This document shows positions 1 through 8,005 of a stretch of DNA of 64,000 nt, in pieces (position 1 is the first letter of the stretch; the number at the start of each line of letters is the position of its first letter). The stretch covers positions 558,001 to 622,000 of the forward strand of contig CAVWJJ010000002.1 of NCBI GenBank assembly GCA_963755395.1. The letters run 5' to 3'. Position numbers and translations under genes: made by a program. The notes under the pieces were generated by a model that searched no databases, was not told the origin of the DNA, and was given only the letters and a program-made list of their open reading frames with translations. The stretch is from DAHVFK01 sp963755395. GTDB lineage: Bacteria; Pseudomonadota; Gammaproteobacteria; Burkholderiales; SG8-39.

Positions 1-2
1 GC

Positions 3-62
3 AAGGCGCACTACCGCTGCCTGGAGTGCCTGGAGCCGTTCGATTTCTTCAAGCCGCTGTGA
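3..62 (+). CDS. paaD: PaaD-like phenylacetyl-CoA epoxidase assembly protein, C-terminal end only
   Basis: Only the last 19 codons are inside the window. The tail contains a CxxC-type pair (YRCLECLEPF) and ends FDFFKPL, which is how PaaD proteins of the phenylacetate pathway end; PaaD is a DUF59/Fe-S assembly factor for the PaaABCE epoxidase. Its TGA stop overlaps the GTG start of the next gene by four bases (GTGA), showing translational coupling. The identification rests on this short tail and on the neighbour being PaaE-like. Confidence 0.7.
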   Translation, partial: KAHYRCLECLEPFDFFKPL

Positions 63-1138
63 CCACGGCGCACTTTCATCCGCTGGCGGTCAGGGACGTG
101 CGGCGCGAAACCGGCGATTGCGTCTCGCTCGGGCTGGAAATCCCGCCCGCGCTGGAGGAGCTTTTCCGGCACACGCAGGGCCAGTACCTGAACGTGCGCC
201 GGCGCCTGGGCGGCGAAGAATTGCGCCGCTCGTACTCGATCTGCTCCGGGGCCGATGAGCGCGAGCTGCGCATCGCGGTCAAGGCGGTGCCCGGGGGCAG
301 GTTCTCGAGCTGGGCCAACAGCGAGCTGAAGGCCGGCGACACGCTCGAGGCGATGCCGCCCGAGGGACGCTTCTTCGCGCCGCTCGACCCCGCCAACGCG
401 AAGCACTACGTTGCCTTCGCCGCCGGCAGCGGCATTACCCCAGTGCTGTCGCTGGTCAAGACCACGCTCGCGCGCGAGCCGCGCTCGCGCTTCACGCTGG
501 TGTACGGCAACCGCACACTCGATTCTGTGATCTTCAACGAGGCGCTCGAAGACCTGAAGGACAAGCATCTGGCGCGGCTCGCGCTGTACCACGTCTTCTC
601 GCGCGAGCCGCAGGAGATCGAGCTGTTCAGGGGGCGGCTCGACCGCGCCAAAGTGGCGCGGTTTCTGGATACGCTGATCGCGCCGGGCGCGATCGACGAG
701 GCCTTCGTCTGCGGCCCGGACCCGATGATGGCCGCCGTGCAGGAGGAGCTCGAGGCGCATGGGCTGGCGCGCGAGCGCGTTCACGTCGAGCGCTTCGGGG
801 TGCCCGCGCCGCAGGCGGGGTCGCGCCCCGCGCTGCGCAAGCCACCTGCCGCAGGAGCGTGCGAGGTGACCGTCATCGTGGACGGCATGCGCTACCGCTT
901 CGAGCTCGCCCAGGACGGCCCGAGCGTGCTGGATGCCGCGCTCAGGGCCGGCGCCGACCTGCCCTACGCCTGCAAGGCTGGGGTGTGCTGCACCTGCCGC
1001 GCCAGGCTGGTCGAGGGCGAGGTGAGCATGGACGCCAACTACACGCTCGAAGACGACGAGGTCGCGCGCGGCTTTCGCCTCACCTGCCAGTCGCACCCCG
1101 TCACGCCGACGCTCAGCCTCGATTACGATCAGCGCTAG
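59..1138 (+). CDS. paaE: Phenylacetyl-CoA epoxidase reductase subunit PaaE
   Basis: Electron-transfer subunit that passes electrons from NAD(P)H through FAD and a plant-type 2Fe-2S cluster to the PaaABC oxygenase, which epoxidises phenylacetyl-CoA in the cytoplasm. The 359-aa protein has a ferredoxin-reductase FAD motif (RRSYSICS, residues about 56-63), a nucleotide-binding GSGITP motif, a CGPDPMM motif and a C-terminal ferredoxin domain with the CxxxxCxxC cysteines near 304-312 and a fourth near 342. The order FNR then ferredoxin and the length are those of PaaE. I chose the GTG that overlaps the preceding stop, giving the usual MT-x-HFHPL start, rather than an upstream GTG inside paaD. It appears to be the last gene of its operon. 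Confidence 0.93.
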   Translation: MTTAHFHPLAVRDVRRETGDCVSLGLEIPPALEELFRHTQGQYLNVRRRLGGEELRRSYSICSGADERELRIAVKAVPGGRFSSWANSELKAGDTLEAMPPEGRFFAPLDPANAKHYVAFAAGSGITPVLSLVKTTLAREPRSRFTLVYGNRTLDSVIFNEALEDLKDKHLARLALYHVFSREPQEIELFRGRLDRAKVARFLDTLIAPGAIDEAFVCGPDPMMAAVQEELEAHGLARERVHVERFGVPAPQAGSRPALRKPPAAGACEVTVIVDGMRYRFELAQDGPSVLDAALRAGADLPYACKAGVCCTCRARLVEGEVSMDANYTLEDDEVARGFRLTCQSHPVTPTLSLDYDQR

Positions 1139-1147
1139 GCGCGGGTC

Positions 1148-1175
1148 TTGACAGTAACTGCCTAGGCAGTAAACT
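1148..1175 (+). promoter_or_regulatory. Sigma70-like promoter of the marR-efflux operon
   Basis: A perfect TTGACA (-35) is followed after 16 bases by TAAACT (4 of 6 matches to the -10 consensus). Both elements are embedded in the palindromes described next, so a bound repressor would block polymerase directly. Predicted leader is very short, as the ATG is at 1198. Confidence 0.7.
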
Positions 1176-1193
1176 TCGCTGCCTAGGCAGTTA
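1155..1193 (+). promoter_or_regulatory. Double palindromic operator, probably for the adjacent MarR regulator
   Basis: TAACTGCCTAGGCAG at 1155-1169 and its exact reverse complement CTGCCTAGGCAGTTA at 1179-1193 are separated by nine bases. Each half is itself palindromic around CCTAGG. This gives two dyad sites with centres about 22 bp (two helical turns) apart, the arrangement typical of MarR dimer pairs, and it overlaps the promoter and lies just before the regulator start codon. Autoregulation of the whole efflux operon is therefore likely. Confidence 0.85.
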
Positions 1194-1197
1194 TCCC

Positions 1198-1653
1198 ATG
1201 GTTGCCAGCCCCGTTCCTTACAAGGTCGAAAGCTACACCCCCGACGAAAGTGTCGGCTATCTGGTCGCGCGCGTGCGCGCCTCGCTGTTCGCCGCGGTGG
1301 ACCGCGAGATGGCGCCGCTGGGCGTATCGGCAGCCCAGTTCGTCATCCTGATGAACGTCGCCCAGGCGCGCGGCTCGTGTGCGGCCGATCTGGCGCGCGA
1401 GCAGAGCACCGACACCGGTTCGATGACGCGCATGATCGACCGCCTGGTGCGCAAGGGCCTGCTGCGGCGCGCGCGGGACCCGAACGACCGTCGCGTGGCG
1501 CGCCTCGAGCTGACCGAGCCGGGGCGCAAGCTCGCGCGCAAGCTGCCCGCGGTGGCGGTCAAGGTCCTTAACCACCACCTGCGTGGGTTCAGTGGCGAGG
1601 AGTTCGAGCAGCTGAAGTCGCTCCTGCGCCGAATGCTGGCGAACGCCGACTGA
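1198..1653 (+). CDS. MarR family transcriptional regulator of an efflux operon
   Basis: 151-aa winged-helix regulator. The central part (about residues 55-105) has the MarR DNA-binding pattern, with recognition helix TDTGSMTRMIDRL and a wing containing DPNDRRVARLELT. The start is the ATG immediately after the double operator; an upstream in-frame start would run back through paaE. Five bases separate it from an outer-membrane efflux gene, and the next two genes overlap or abut, so it heads a four-gene operon. Known EmrR/FarR-type relatives repress such pumps and are released by phenolic or hydrophobic compounds; the ligand here is unknown. Confidence 0.9.
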   Translation: MVASPVPYKVESYTPDESVGYLVARVRASLFAAVDREMAPLGVSAAQFVILMNVAQARGSCAADLAREQSTDTGSMTRMIDRLVRKGLLRRARDPNDRRVARLELTEPGRKLARKLPAVAVKVLNHHLRGFSGEEFEQLKSLLRRMLANAD

Positions 1654-1658
1654 GCGTC

Positions 1659-3101
1659 ATGCGCACCGTGCCCATCGCGATCCTCGCGCTCTTGCTCGCC
1701 GCCTGCGCGTCGCCGGGCGAGCGGGTCGTGCCCGCGGCGAAGCAAACCCCGCCGGCCGCGCTCGAAGCCTCGCGAAGCATCGCCGGCGCGCCGGCCGGCG
1801 AATGGCCTGGCGAGCGCTGGTGGACCGGCTTCGAAGATCCCCAGCTCGATGCGCTGGTCGACGAAGCGCTTGCCACGAGTCCGACGCTGGCGGTCGCCGC
1901 GGCACGCATGCGCCGCGCGCAGGCGATGGTGGACGCCGCGCTGGCGAACGCAGGGTACGACCTGGAAGGCGCGCTGGACGTCACGCGCCAGCGTTTCACC
2001 GCGACCGGCATCTACCCCCCGCCGCTCGGGGGAACCACGCAGACCACCGCTCAGCTGGCGGTCAACTTCAGCTACGAGCTCGATTTCGCGCACCGCAACG
2101 ACGCCGCGATCGCCGCCGCGCACGCGGACGCCTTCGCCGCCGGCGCGGACGCCTATGCCGCGCGCCTTGCGCTCGCCTCGGGCGTGGCGCGCGCCTACTT
2201 CCAGCTGCAGCGCCTGTTCGCGTTGCGCGATGTGGACCGCCAGGAGCTCGCGCAGCGCGAGCAGCTGGTCGAGCTGACGCGCCGGCGCGTCGCCGGCGGG
2301 CTCGATACCCAGGCCCAGCTCGCCCGCGCGCAGGCGCTGCCGCCGGCGCTGCGCGCCCAGTTGGCCCAGCTCGACGGCGCGATCGCGCTGGCGCGCAACC
2401 AGATTGCGGCGCTGGCAGGCAAGGGCCCGGACCGCGGGCTCGCCCTTCAGCCCGCGACCGCGCGCGATTCCGGCCCGGGCCTGCCGCCGGCGCTTCCGCT
2501 CGACCTGCTCGGGCGCCTTCCCGAGCTGGCGGCCGCGCGCTGGCGCGCCGAAGCCGCGGCAGGCAGCGTCGAAGTGGCCGAGGACCGGTTCATGCCGAAT
2601 GTGAACCTGGTTGCCTTCGCGGGCCTGTCTTCGCTCGGGCTGGACAAGCTGCTGCAGGCGCGCAGCACAATCGCCGGTGCCGGACCCGCGGTACGGCTGC
2701 CGCTCTTTTCCGCTGCCGGGCTGCGCGCCAACCTGCGCGGGCGCGAGGCCGAATACGACCTCGCGGTTGAACAGTACAACGCGCTGCTGGTCGACGCCGT
2801 GCGCGAGGTGGCCGATCAGGTCCAGACCCGGCGCGCGCTCGAGAACGAGGGCCGCGAGCTGCGGACCGCGCTCGCCGCGGTCCAGCGGGCCTACGACCTG
2901 GCGCTCGCGCGCTACCGCGCCGGCGTATCCGACCTGCTGAGCGTGCTGGACGCGCAGGGCGCGCTGTTTACCGAGCAGCGCGCCGAGGCCGATCTGCGCG
3001 CGCGCGCGCTGCAGGCCGACGTGGCGCTTTACCGCGCGCTGGGCGGCGGCTACCAGGAGCAGGCCGCCAACAGCGTTACCGATCACCGGAGCAAGAAATG
3101 A
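1659..3101 (+). CDS. Outer-membrane efflux lipoprotein, NodT/OprM type
   Basis: 480-aa RND/EmrAB-type outer-membrane channel subunit. It starts with a lipoprotein signal whose lipobox LLAAC places the lipidated cysteine at residue 16. The body has two repeated coiled-coil halves (for example DAALANAGYDLEGALDVTRQ and a second QYNALLVDAVREVADQVQTR region), as in TolC family trimers, and the conserved RYRAGVSDLLSVLDAQ segment near the C-terminus. Its stop overlaps the start of the membrane-fusion gene (ATGA). It should form the exit duct for the following EmrAB-like pump. Confidence 0.92.
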   Translation: MRTVPIAILALLLAACASPGERVVPAAKQTPPAALEASRSIAGAPAGEWPGERWWTGFEDPQLDALVDEALATSPTLAVAAARMRRAQAMVDAALANAGYDLEGALDVTRQRFTATGIYPPPLGGTTQTTAQLAVNFSYELDFAHRNDAAIAAAHADAFAAGADAYAARLALASGVARAYFQLQRLFALRDVDRQELAQREQLVELTRRRVAGGLDTQAQLARAQALPPALRAQLAQLDGAIALARNQIAALAGKGPDRGLALQPATARDSGPGLPPALPLDLLGRLPELAAARWRAEAAAGSVEVAEDRFMPNVNLVAFAGLSSLGLDKLLQARSTIAGAGPAVRLPLFSAAGLRANLRGREAEYDLAVEQYNALLVDAVREVADQVQTRRALENEGRELRTALAAVQRAYDLALARYRAGVSDLLSVLDAQGALFTEQRAEADLRARALQADVALYRALGGGYQEQAANSVTDHRSKK

Positions 3102-4258
3102 GTGAAATACCGCAAGCGCCCACGACCGGGGCGCGCCGCCGCCGCGCGTTGAGCGTCGTGATCGTCGTCTTCCTGCTGATCGGGATGGGCTGGCTCGTCT
3201 GGTGGTACCTCGAGTCGCGCGGCCACGAGACGACCGACAACGCCTACGTCGGCGGCAACCTGGTCCAGGTCACGCCGCGCGTGCCCGGCACCGTGGTGGC
3301 GATCGGCGCCGACGACACCGACCTGGTCGAGGCCGGCCAGACATTGGTGCGGCTGGATCCGTCCGACGCCAGGGTCGCGCTGGCACAGGCAGAGGCGCAG
3401 CTCGCGCAGGCCGTGCGCGAGGCACGCGTGCTTTACGCCAAGGACACGACTCTCGCCGCGACGGTGGCCCAGCGCAAGGTGGACCTCGCGCGCGCCGAGG
3501 ACGACCTCGCGCGGCGCGCGCCGCTGGTGGCGAGCGGCGCGGTGTCGCAGGAGGACCTGCAGCACGCGCGCGACGCGGTCGCCGCAGCGCGCGCCGCGCT
3601 CAAAACCGCGGACGAGCAGCTCGCGGCGAGCCGCGCGCTGACCGAGGGAACGTCGGTCGAGAAGCAGCCGAGCGTGCTGCGCGCCGCAGCGCGCGTGCGC
3701 GAGGCGTTCCTCACGGTCCAGCGCGACACGATTCCGGCGCCGGTCAGAGGCTACGTCGCCAAGCGCTCGGTGCAGGTGGGTCAGCGGGTGGCGCCGGGCG
3801 AGCCGCTGATGGCGGTGGTGCCGCTGGACGAGGTCTGGGTCGAGGCGAACTTCAAGGAAGTGCAGCTGCGCGAGATGCGCATCGGGCAGCCGGTCCGGCT
3901 CACCGCCGACCTCTACGGCAGCCGGGTCGAGTACGCCGGGCGCGTGGCCGGCCTCGCCGCCGGCACCGGCGGCGCCTTCGCGCTGCTGCCGCCGCAGAAC
4001 GCCACCGGCAACTGGATCAAGGTGGTGCAGCGCCTGCCGGTGCGCATCGAGCTCGACCGGAAGCAGCTCGCCGAGCATCCGCTGCGGGTGGGGCTGTCGA
4101 TGGAGGTCGACGTCGACGTGCGCGACGCGAGCGGCCCGCAGCTCGCCACGACGCCGGTCAAGGGGCCGGTGTACGCGACCAAGGCGTTCGACGAGCAGGC
4201 CGCGGCGGCCGACGCTCGCGTGCGCGAAATCATTGCGGCCAACCTGGGGGCGCGCTAG
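3098..4258 (+). CDS. EmrA/HlyD family membrane-fusion (periplasmic adaptor) protein
   Basis: 386 aa. One N-terminal membrane anchor (about residues 15-36) is followed by the EmrA signature ETTDNAYVGGNLVQVTPRVPG, an alpha-helical coiled-coil hairpin rich in Ala/Arg, and a C-terminal beta-barrel region with VEANFKEVQLREMRIGQPV. It bridges the inner-membrane transporter and the outer-membrane channel. It overlaps the previous gene by four bases and directly abuts the transporter. Confidence 0.93.
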   Translation: MSEIPQAPTTGARRRRALSVVIVVFLLIGMGWLVWWYLESRGHETTDNAYVGGNLVQVTPRVPGTVVAIGADDTDLVEAGQTLVRLDPSDARVALAQAEAQLAQAVREARVLYAKDTTLAATVAQRKVDLARAEDDLARRAPLVASGAVSQEDLQHARDAVAAARAALKTADEQLAASRALTEGTSVEKQPSVLRAAARVREAFLTVQRDTIPAPVRGYVAKRSVQVGQRVAPGEPLMAVVPLDEVWVEANFKEVQLREMRIGQPVRLTADLYGSRVEYAGRVAGLAAGTGGAFALLPPQNATGNWIKVVQRLPVRIELDRKQLAEHPLRVGLSMEVDVDVRDASGPQLATTPVKGPVYATKAFDEQAAAADARVREIIAANLGAR

Positions 4259-5821
4259 GTGAGCGCGGTACCGGCTGCAGCGGCGCCGCCGCCGCTCGAG
4301 GGCATGGAGCGCGCCGTCGGCGCATTCGTGCTTTCGCTTGCCGTGTTCATGACCGTGCTCGACACCACGATCGCCAACGTGTCGATCCCGACCATCGCCG
4401 GCGACCTCGGCGTGAGCCCGAGCCAGGGCACCTGGGTCATCACGTCGTTCGCGGTCTCGACCGCGATCGCGGTGCCGCTCACCGGCTGGCTGGTGGTGCG
4501 CTTCGGACAGGTGCGGCTGTTCGTGACCTCGGTGCTGCTGTTCAGCACCGCGTCCTGGCTGTGCGGCCTGGCGCCGAACCTCGAGACGCTGATCGTGTTC
4601 CGCGTGCTGCAGGGCGCGGTCGCGGGGCCGATGGTGCCGCTGTCGCAATCGATGCTGCTCTCCACCTTCCCGCGCGAGAAGGCCGGCCTGGCCCTCGCGC
4701 TGTGGTCGATGACCGCGCTGCTGGCGCCGATCTCGGGGCCGCTGCTTGGCGGCTGGATCTCGGACAACGCGACCTGGCCGTGGATCTTCTACATCAACGT
4801 GCCGGTGGGACTGTTCTCCGCCGCGGTTACCTGGCAGCTCTACCGCACGCGCGATTCGGCGACGCGCAAGGTGCCGGTGGACTATGTCGGACTGGGGCTG
4901 CTGATTACCTGGGTCGCGGCGCTGCAGATCATGCTCGACAAGGGCAACGAGCTGGACTGGTTCAACTCGGCCCAGATCGTGACGCTGGCCTGCGTGGCGG
5001 CGGTCGGCTTCGCGCTGTTCCTGGTCTGGGAGCTGGTCGACAACGAGCATCCGATCGTCGACCTGTCGCTGTTCAAGGGGCGCAATTTCACCAGCGGCAC
5101 GCTGGCGATCGCGGTCGGCTACGCGGTGTTCTTCGGCATCACGGTGATCATTCCGCTCTGGCTGCAGACGATCATGGGCTACACCGCCTTCCTGTCGGGG
5201 CTTACGGTGGCGCCGATCGGGATCCTTTCGCTCATCATCGCGCCGATCCTGGGCCGCAACCTCGCGCGGCTGGACGCGCGCAAGATCGCGAGCGCCGCGT
5301 TCCTTGTGTTCGCGCTGGTCATGTTCATGCGCGCGCGCTTCGACCTGCAGACCGACTTCTGGTCGATCGTGCTGCCGACCGTGATCCAGGGCGCGGCGAC
5401 CGTGTCGTTCTTCCTGCCGCTCACCGCGCTGCTGCTCGCCGGGCTGCCGCCGGAGCGCATTCCGGCCGCGACCGGGCTGAGCAACTTCGCGCGCTTCACC
5501 GCAGGCGCCTTCGGCGCCTCGGTTTCGGTCACGCTGTGGAACGACCGCGCGGCGGTGCACCGGGCGCACCTGGTCGAGCACGTCACCGCCTACAACCCGG
5601 ACGCGACCGGTGCGCTCGCCGCGATGCACGCCCACGGCCTGAGCCCCGACCAGGCGCTCGGGCTGATGGACCGCCTGATCGACCAGCAGGCGCGCATGTT
5701 GAGCACGGTGGACCTGTTCTGGCTCTCCGGCATGCTGTTCATCGCGCTCACCGCGCTGGTGTGGATCGCCAAGCCGGCCAACATCTCGCACCGCGCGCCC
5801 GCCGACGCCGGCGCGCACTGA
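4259..5821 (+). CDS. DHA2 family (EmrB-like) 14-TM multidrug MFS transporter
   Basis: 520-aa inner-membrane drug/proton antiporter. The first helices carry the DHA2 pattern VLDTTIANVSIPTIAGDLG, followed by a motif-A-like loop (VVRFGQVRLF) and FYINVPVGL in helix 6; around 14 hydrophobic segments are present. GTG start directly after the adaptor stop. Together with the two preceding genes it forms a complete EmrAB-OMF pump under MarR control. Substrate unknown; similar pumps export fatty acids, phenolics or uncouplers. Confidence 0.93.
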   Translation: MSAVPAAAAPPPLEGMERAVGAFVLSLAVFMTVLDTTIANVSIPTIAGDLGVSPSQGTWVITSFAVSTAIAVPLTGWLVVRFGQVRLFVTSVLLFSTASWLCGLAPNLETLIVFRVLQGAVAGPMVPLSQSMLLSTFPREKAGLALALWSMTALLAPISGPLLGGWISDNATWPWIFYINVPVGLFSAAVTWQLYRTRDSATRKVPVDYVGLGLLITWVAALQIMLDKGNELDWFNSAQIVTLACVAAVGFALFLVWELVDNEHPIVDLSLFKGRNFTSGTLAIAVGYAVFFGITVIIPLWLQTIMGYTAFLSGLTVAPIGILSLIIAPILGRNLARLDARKIASAAFLVFALVMFMRARFDLQTDFWSIVLPTVIQGAATVSFFLPLTALLLAGLPPERIPAATGLSNFARFTAGAFGASVSVTLWNDRAAVHRAHLVEHVTAYNPDATGALAAMHAHGLSPDQALGLMDRLIDQQARMLSTVDLFWLSGMLFIALTALVWIAKPANISHRAPADAGAH

Positions 5822-5824
5822 GCG

Positions 5825-7306
5825 CTAGATTCTTCGGCCCACCCCCGCCCAGTACGGGGCGCGCAGCTTGCGCTTGAAGATCTTGCCGCTGTCCTCGCGC
5901 GGCAGCGCGTCGTGGAACTCGACCACGCGCGGCACCTTGTAGCCCGCGATGCGCTCGGTCAGCCACGCGCGCACCGACGCCGCGTCCAGCTTCGCGCCGG
6001 GATCGGGCTGGATTGCCGCGGCGAGCGCTTCGCCGAACTCCTCGCTCGGCACGCCGAACACGGCGCAGTCGTGCACCCCGGGCATGCCGTGCAGCGCGGC
6101 CTCGATCTCGGCCGGGTAGATGTTGACCCCGCCCGAGATCACCATGTCCGAGGCGCGGTCGCAGATGAACAGGTACCCGTCCTCGTCCACGTAGCCCATG
6201 TCGCCCAGCGTCCACAGGCCGTCGCGCTCGAGCGCGGCGCGCGCGGCGGGGTTGTTGTTGTAGGAAAAGTCGGGGTAGGCTGGCTGGCGCGCGTAGATCA
6301 GGCCGATTTCGCCGGGCGGCAGTTCACGTCCCTGCGCGTCGAGGATCTTGAGCGCACCTGCGCCAATCGCGCGGCCGGCGGAGCCCGGCTTCCTGAGTGC
6401 CTCCTGCGAATCGATCGAGGTGATGACGCCCGCTTCGCTCGAGGCGTAGCACTCGTGGAACACCGGGCCCCACCAGTCGATCATCGCGCGCTTGAGCGCC
6501 GGCGCGCAGGGCGAGCCGGTGCTGGCGACGAAGCGCAGCGACGACAGGTCGTAGCGCCGCTTGGCTTCTTCCGGGAGCTTGAGCATGCGCACGAACATGG
6601 TCGGCACCAGGTAGGCGTGGCTGAGCCGGTGCCGCTCGATGAGCATCAAGCTGCGCTCGGCGTCGAACCTGGGCTCGAGCACCAGCAGCGCGTCCTCGAG
6701 CTGCAGGGTCTGGATCGCGTACAGGTTCGGCGCGCTGTGGTAGAGCGGCCCGGGCAGCAGCGCGCGCATTCCGGGCTCGATGCCGAACCCCTTGTAGCGC
6801 GCCTCGCGCGCGAGCTCGGCCATGCGATCGGCGTCCTCGAGCGGCGCCGGCGCGCGGCGCACGCCCTTGGGCCGCCCGGTGGTGCCGGAGGTGTAGGGCA
6901 TGTTGCCGCGCGGCCGCCGCGGCGCGCCGCTCCAGCGCGGCGCGGCGCGCAGCCAGCCGTCCCAGTCCTGCGGGTCGACGGTCGCCAGCCCGACCCCCGC
7001 CGGCAACGCGCCGTCGATCTGCGGCAGGAGGTCCGCGTGCGCCACCAGCGCCTTGGCGCCGCTGTCGGCGAGGATCCAGCCGACCTCGTCGGCCTTGTAG
7101 TGCCAGTTGATCGGGCAGGAGTAGGCGCCCAGCCTGAGCGTGGCAAACGCGGCGGCGAGGAACGCGGGGTCGTTCTTCAGCATGAGGCACACCACGTCGT
7201 CCTCGCCCACGCCGAGTTGCTCGAGCCGGCTCGCGGCGCGCAGCACCGCGTCCTCGAGCTCCGCCCAGGCGATAGCTTGCTGTTCGAAAATCAAACTGGC
7301 AGGCAT
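5825..7306 (-). CDS. AMP-dependent acyl-CoA synthetase / ligase
   Basis: 493-aa ANL superfamily enzyme that activates a carboxylic acid as acyl-AMP and then acyl-CoA. Motifs in order: P-loop YTSGTTGRPKGVRR (about 137-150), GDMGYVDEDGYLFICDR (A7/A8 region, near 370), SGGVNIYPAEIEA (near 392) and the catalytic-lysine region REDSGKIFKRKL near the C-terminus. The ATG at 7306 is the only start consistent with the family length, because the open frame runs far upstream over the divergent gene. Related proteins act on medium or long fatty acids or aromatic acids; the specificity cannot be read from the sequence. A TATACT -10 box lies in the divergent intergenic region. Confidence 0.9.
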   Translation of the reverse strand: MPASLIFEQQAIAWAELEDAVLRAASRLEQLGVGEDDVVCLMLKNDPAFLAAAFATLRLGAYSCPINWHYKADEVGWILADSGAKALVAHADLLPQIDGALPAGVGLATVDPQDWDGWLRAAPRWSGAPRRPRGNMPYTSGTTGRPKGVRRAPAPLEDADRMAELAREARYKGFGIEPGMRALLPGPLYHSAPNLYAIQTLQLEDALLVLEPRFDAERSLMLIERHRLSHAYLVPTMFVRMLKLPEEAKRRYDLSSLRFVASTGSPCAPALKRAMIDWWGPVFHECYASSEAGVITSIDSQEALRKPGSAGRAIGAGALKILDAQGRELPPGEIGLIYARQPAYPDFSYNNNPAARAALERDGLWTLGDMGYVDEDGYLFICDRASDMVISGGVNIYPAEIEAALHGMPGVHDCAVFGVPSEEFGEALAAAIQPDPGAKLDAASVRAWLTERIAGYKVPRVVEFHDALPREDSGKIFKRKLRAPYWAGVGRRI

Positions 7307-7313
7307 GGGCGCG

Positions 7314-7363
7314 AGTATAGGCGAGCCGCTGATAATATCTGCGCTCCATCCAGGAGATCCACC
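7314..7363. promoter_or_regulatory. Divergent promoter region between acyl-CoA ligase and FMN-binding gene
   Basis: The 57-bp gap holds a TATACT -10-like hexamer for the minus-strand ligase (complement of 7314-7319), the AT-rich segment GATAATATC for the plus-strand gene, and a good Shine-Dalgarno AGGAGA (7352-7357) before the GTG at 7364. No clear operator is visible. Confidence 0.45.
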
Positions 7364-8005
7364 GTGACTGCCTTCGCCCCAACCGCACGCACCAGGATCA
7401 GGCGCCTGCCCAAGCGCGGCCACTACGACCGCGACACCTTGTACGCGATCCTCGACGCGGGCTTCGTGTGCCACATCGCCTACGTCATCGACGGGCAGCC
7501 GTACGCGACGCCCACCGCCTACTGGCGCGAGGGTGACGCGGTGTACTGGCACGGCTCGTCCAAGAGCAGGATGCTGCTCGCGCTTGAGAAGGCGCCGCGC
7601 GTCTGCCTGACCGTGATGCACCTGGACGGGCTGGTGGTGGCGCGCTCGGGCTTTCACAAGTCGATCAACTACCGCTCGGCGATGCTGCTCGGCAAGCCGT
7701 ACAAGGTGAGCGAGCCGGAGGAGAAGCTGGCCAAGATGGAGCGCTTCGTCGAGCGCCTCTACCCCGGCCGCTGGCCGCAGCTGCGGCCGGTGCACAAGCA
7801 GGAGCTTAAGGCGACGAGCGTGTTCGGCCTGCACATCGAGGAGGCGGTCGCCAAAGTGCGCAGCGGCCCGCCGGTGGACGACGAGCCTGACTACGCGCTG
7901 CCGATCTGGGCCGGCGTGGTGCCGGTCCGCCAGGTGCTGGGCGAGCCGGTCGACGACGGCCGGCTCGCCCCTGGCGCGCCCGGCGCGCCGCGGGTGAGGC
8001 TCTAG
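7364..8005 (+). CDS. Pyridoxamine 5'-phosphate oxidase family / FMN-binding split-barrel protein
   Basis: 213 aa. The N-terminal two thirds match the split-barrel flavoprotein fold of the nitroimidazole-resistance/PPOX group: RLPKRGHYDRDTLYAILDAG, then VCHIAYVIDGQPYATPTAYW and DAVYWHGSSKSRML, with YRSAMLLGK later. GTG start chosen because of the AGGAGA ribosome site seven bases upstream. Members bind FMN or F420/heme and reduce small molecules; no specific substrate can be assigned. Its stop overlaps that of the converging pyruvate kinase-like gene (8002-8005). Confidence 0.85.
   Translation: MTAFAPTARTRIRRLPKRGHYDRDTLYAILDAGFVCHIAYVIDGQPYATPTAYWREGDAVYWHGSSKSRMLLALEKAPRVCLTVMHLDGLVVARSGFHKSINYRSAMLLGKPYKVSEPEEKLAKMERFVERLYPGRWPQLRPVHKQELKATSVFGLHIEEAVAKVRSGPPVDDEPDYALPIWAGVVPVRQVLGEPVDDGRLAPGAPGAPRVRL

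Noticed and set aside
3083..5818. Very long open frame (over 900 codons) on the minus strand opposite the efflux genes
   Set aside because: Composition (Arg/His/Gln/Asp-rich, no domain) is that of a GC-rich antisense shadow; the plus-strand genes have full family motifs.
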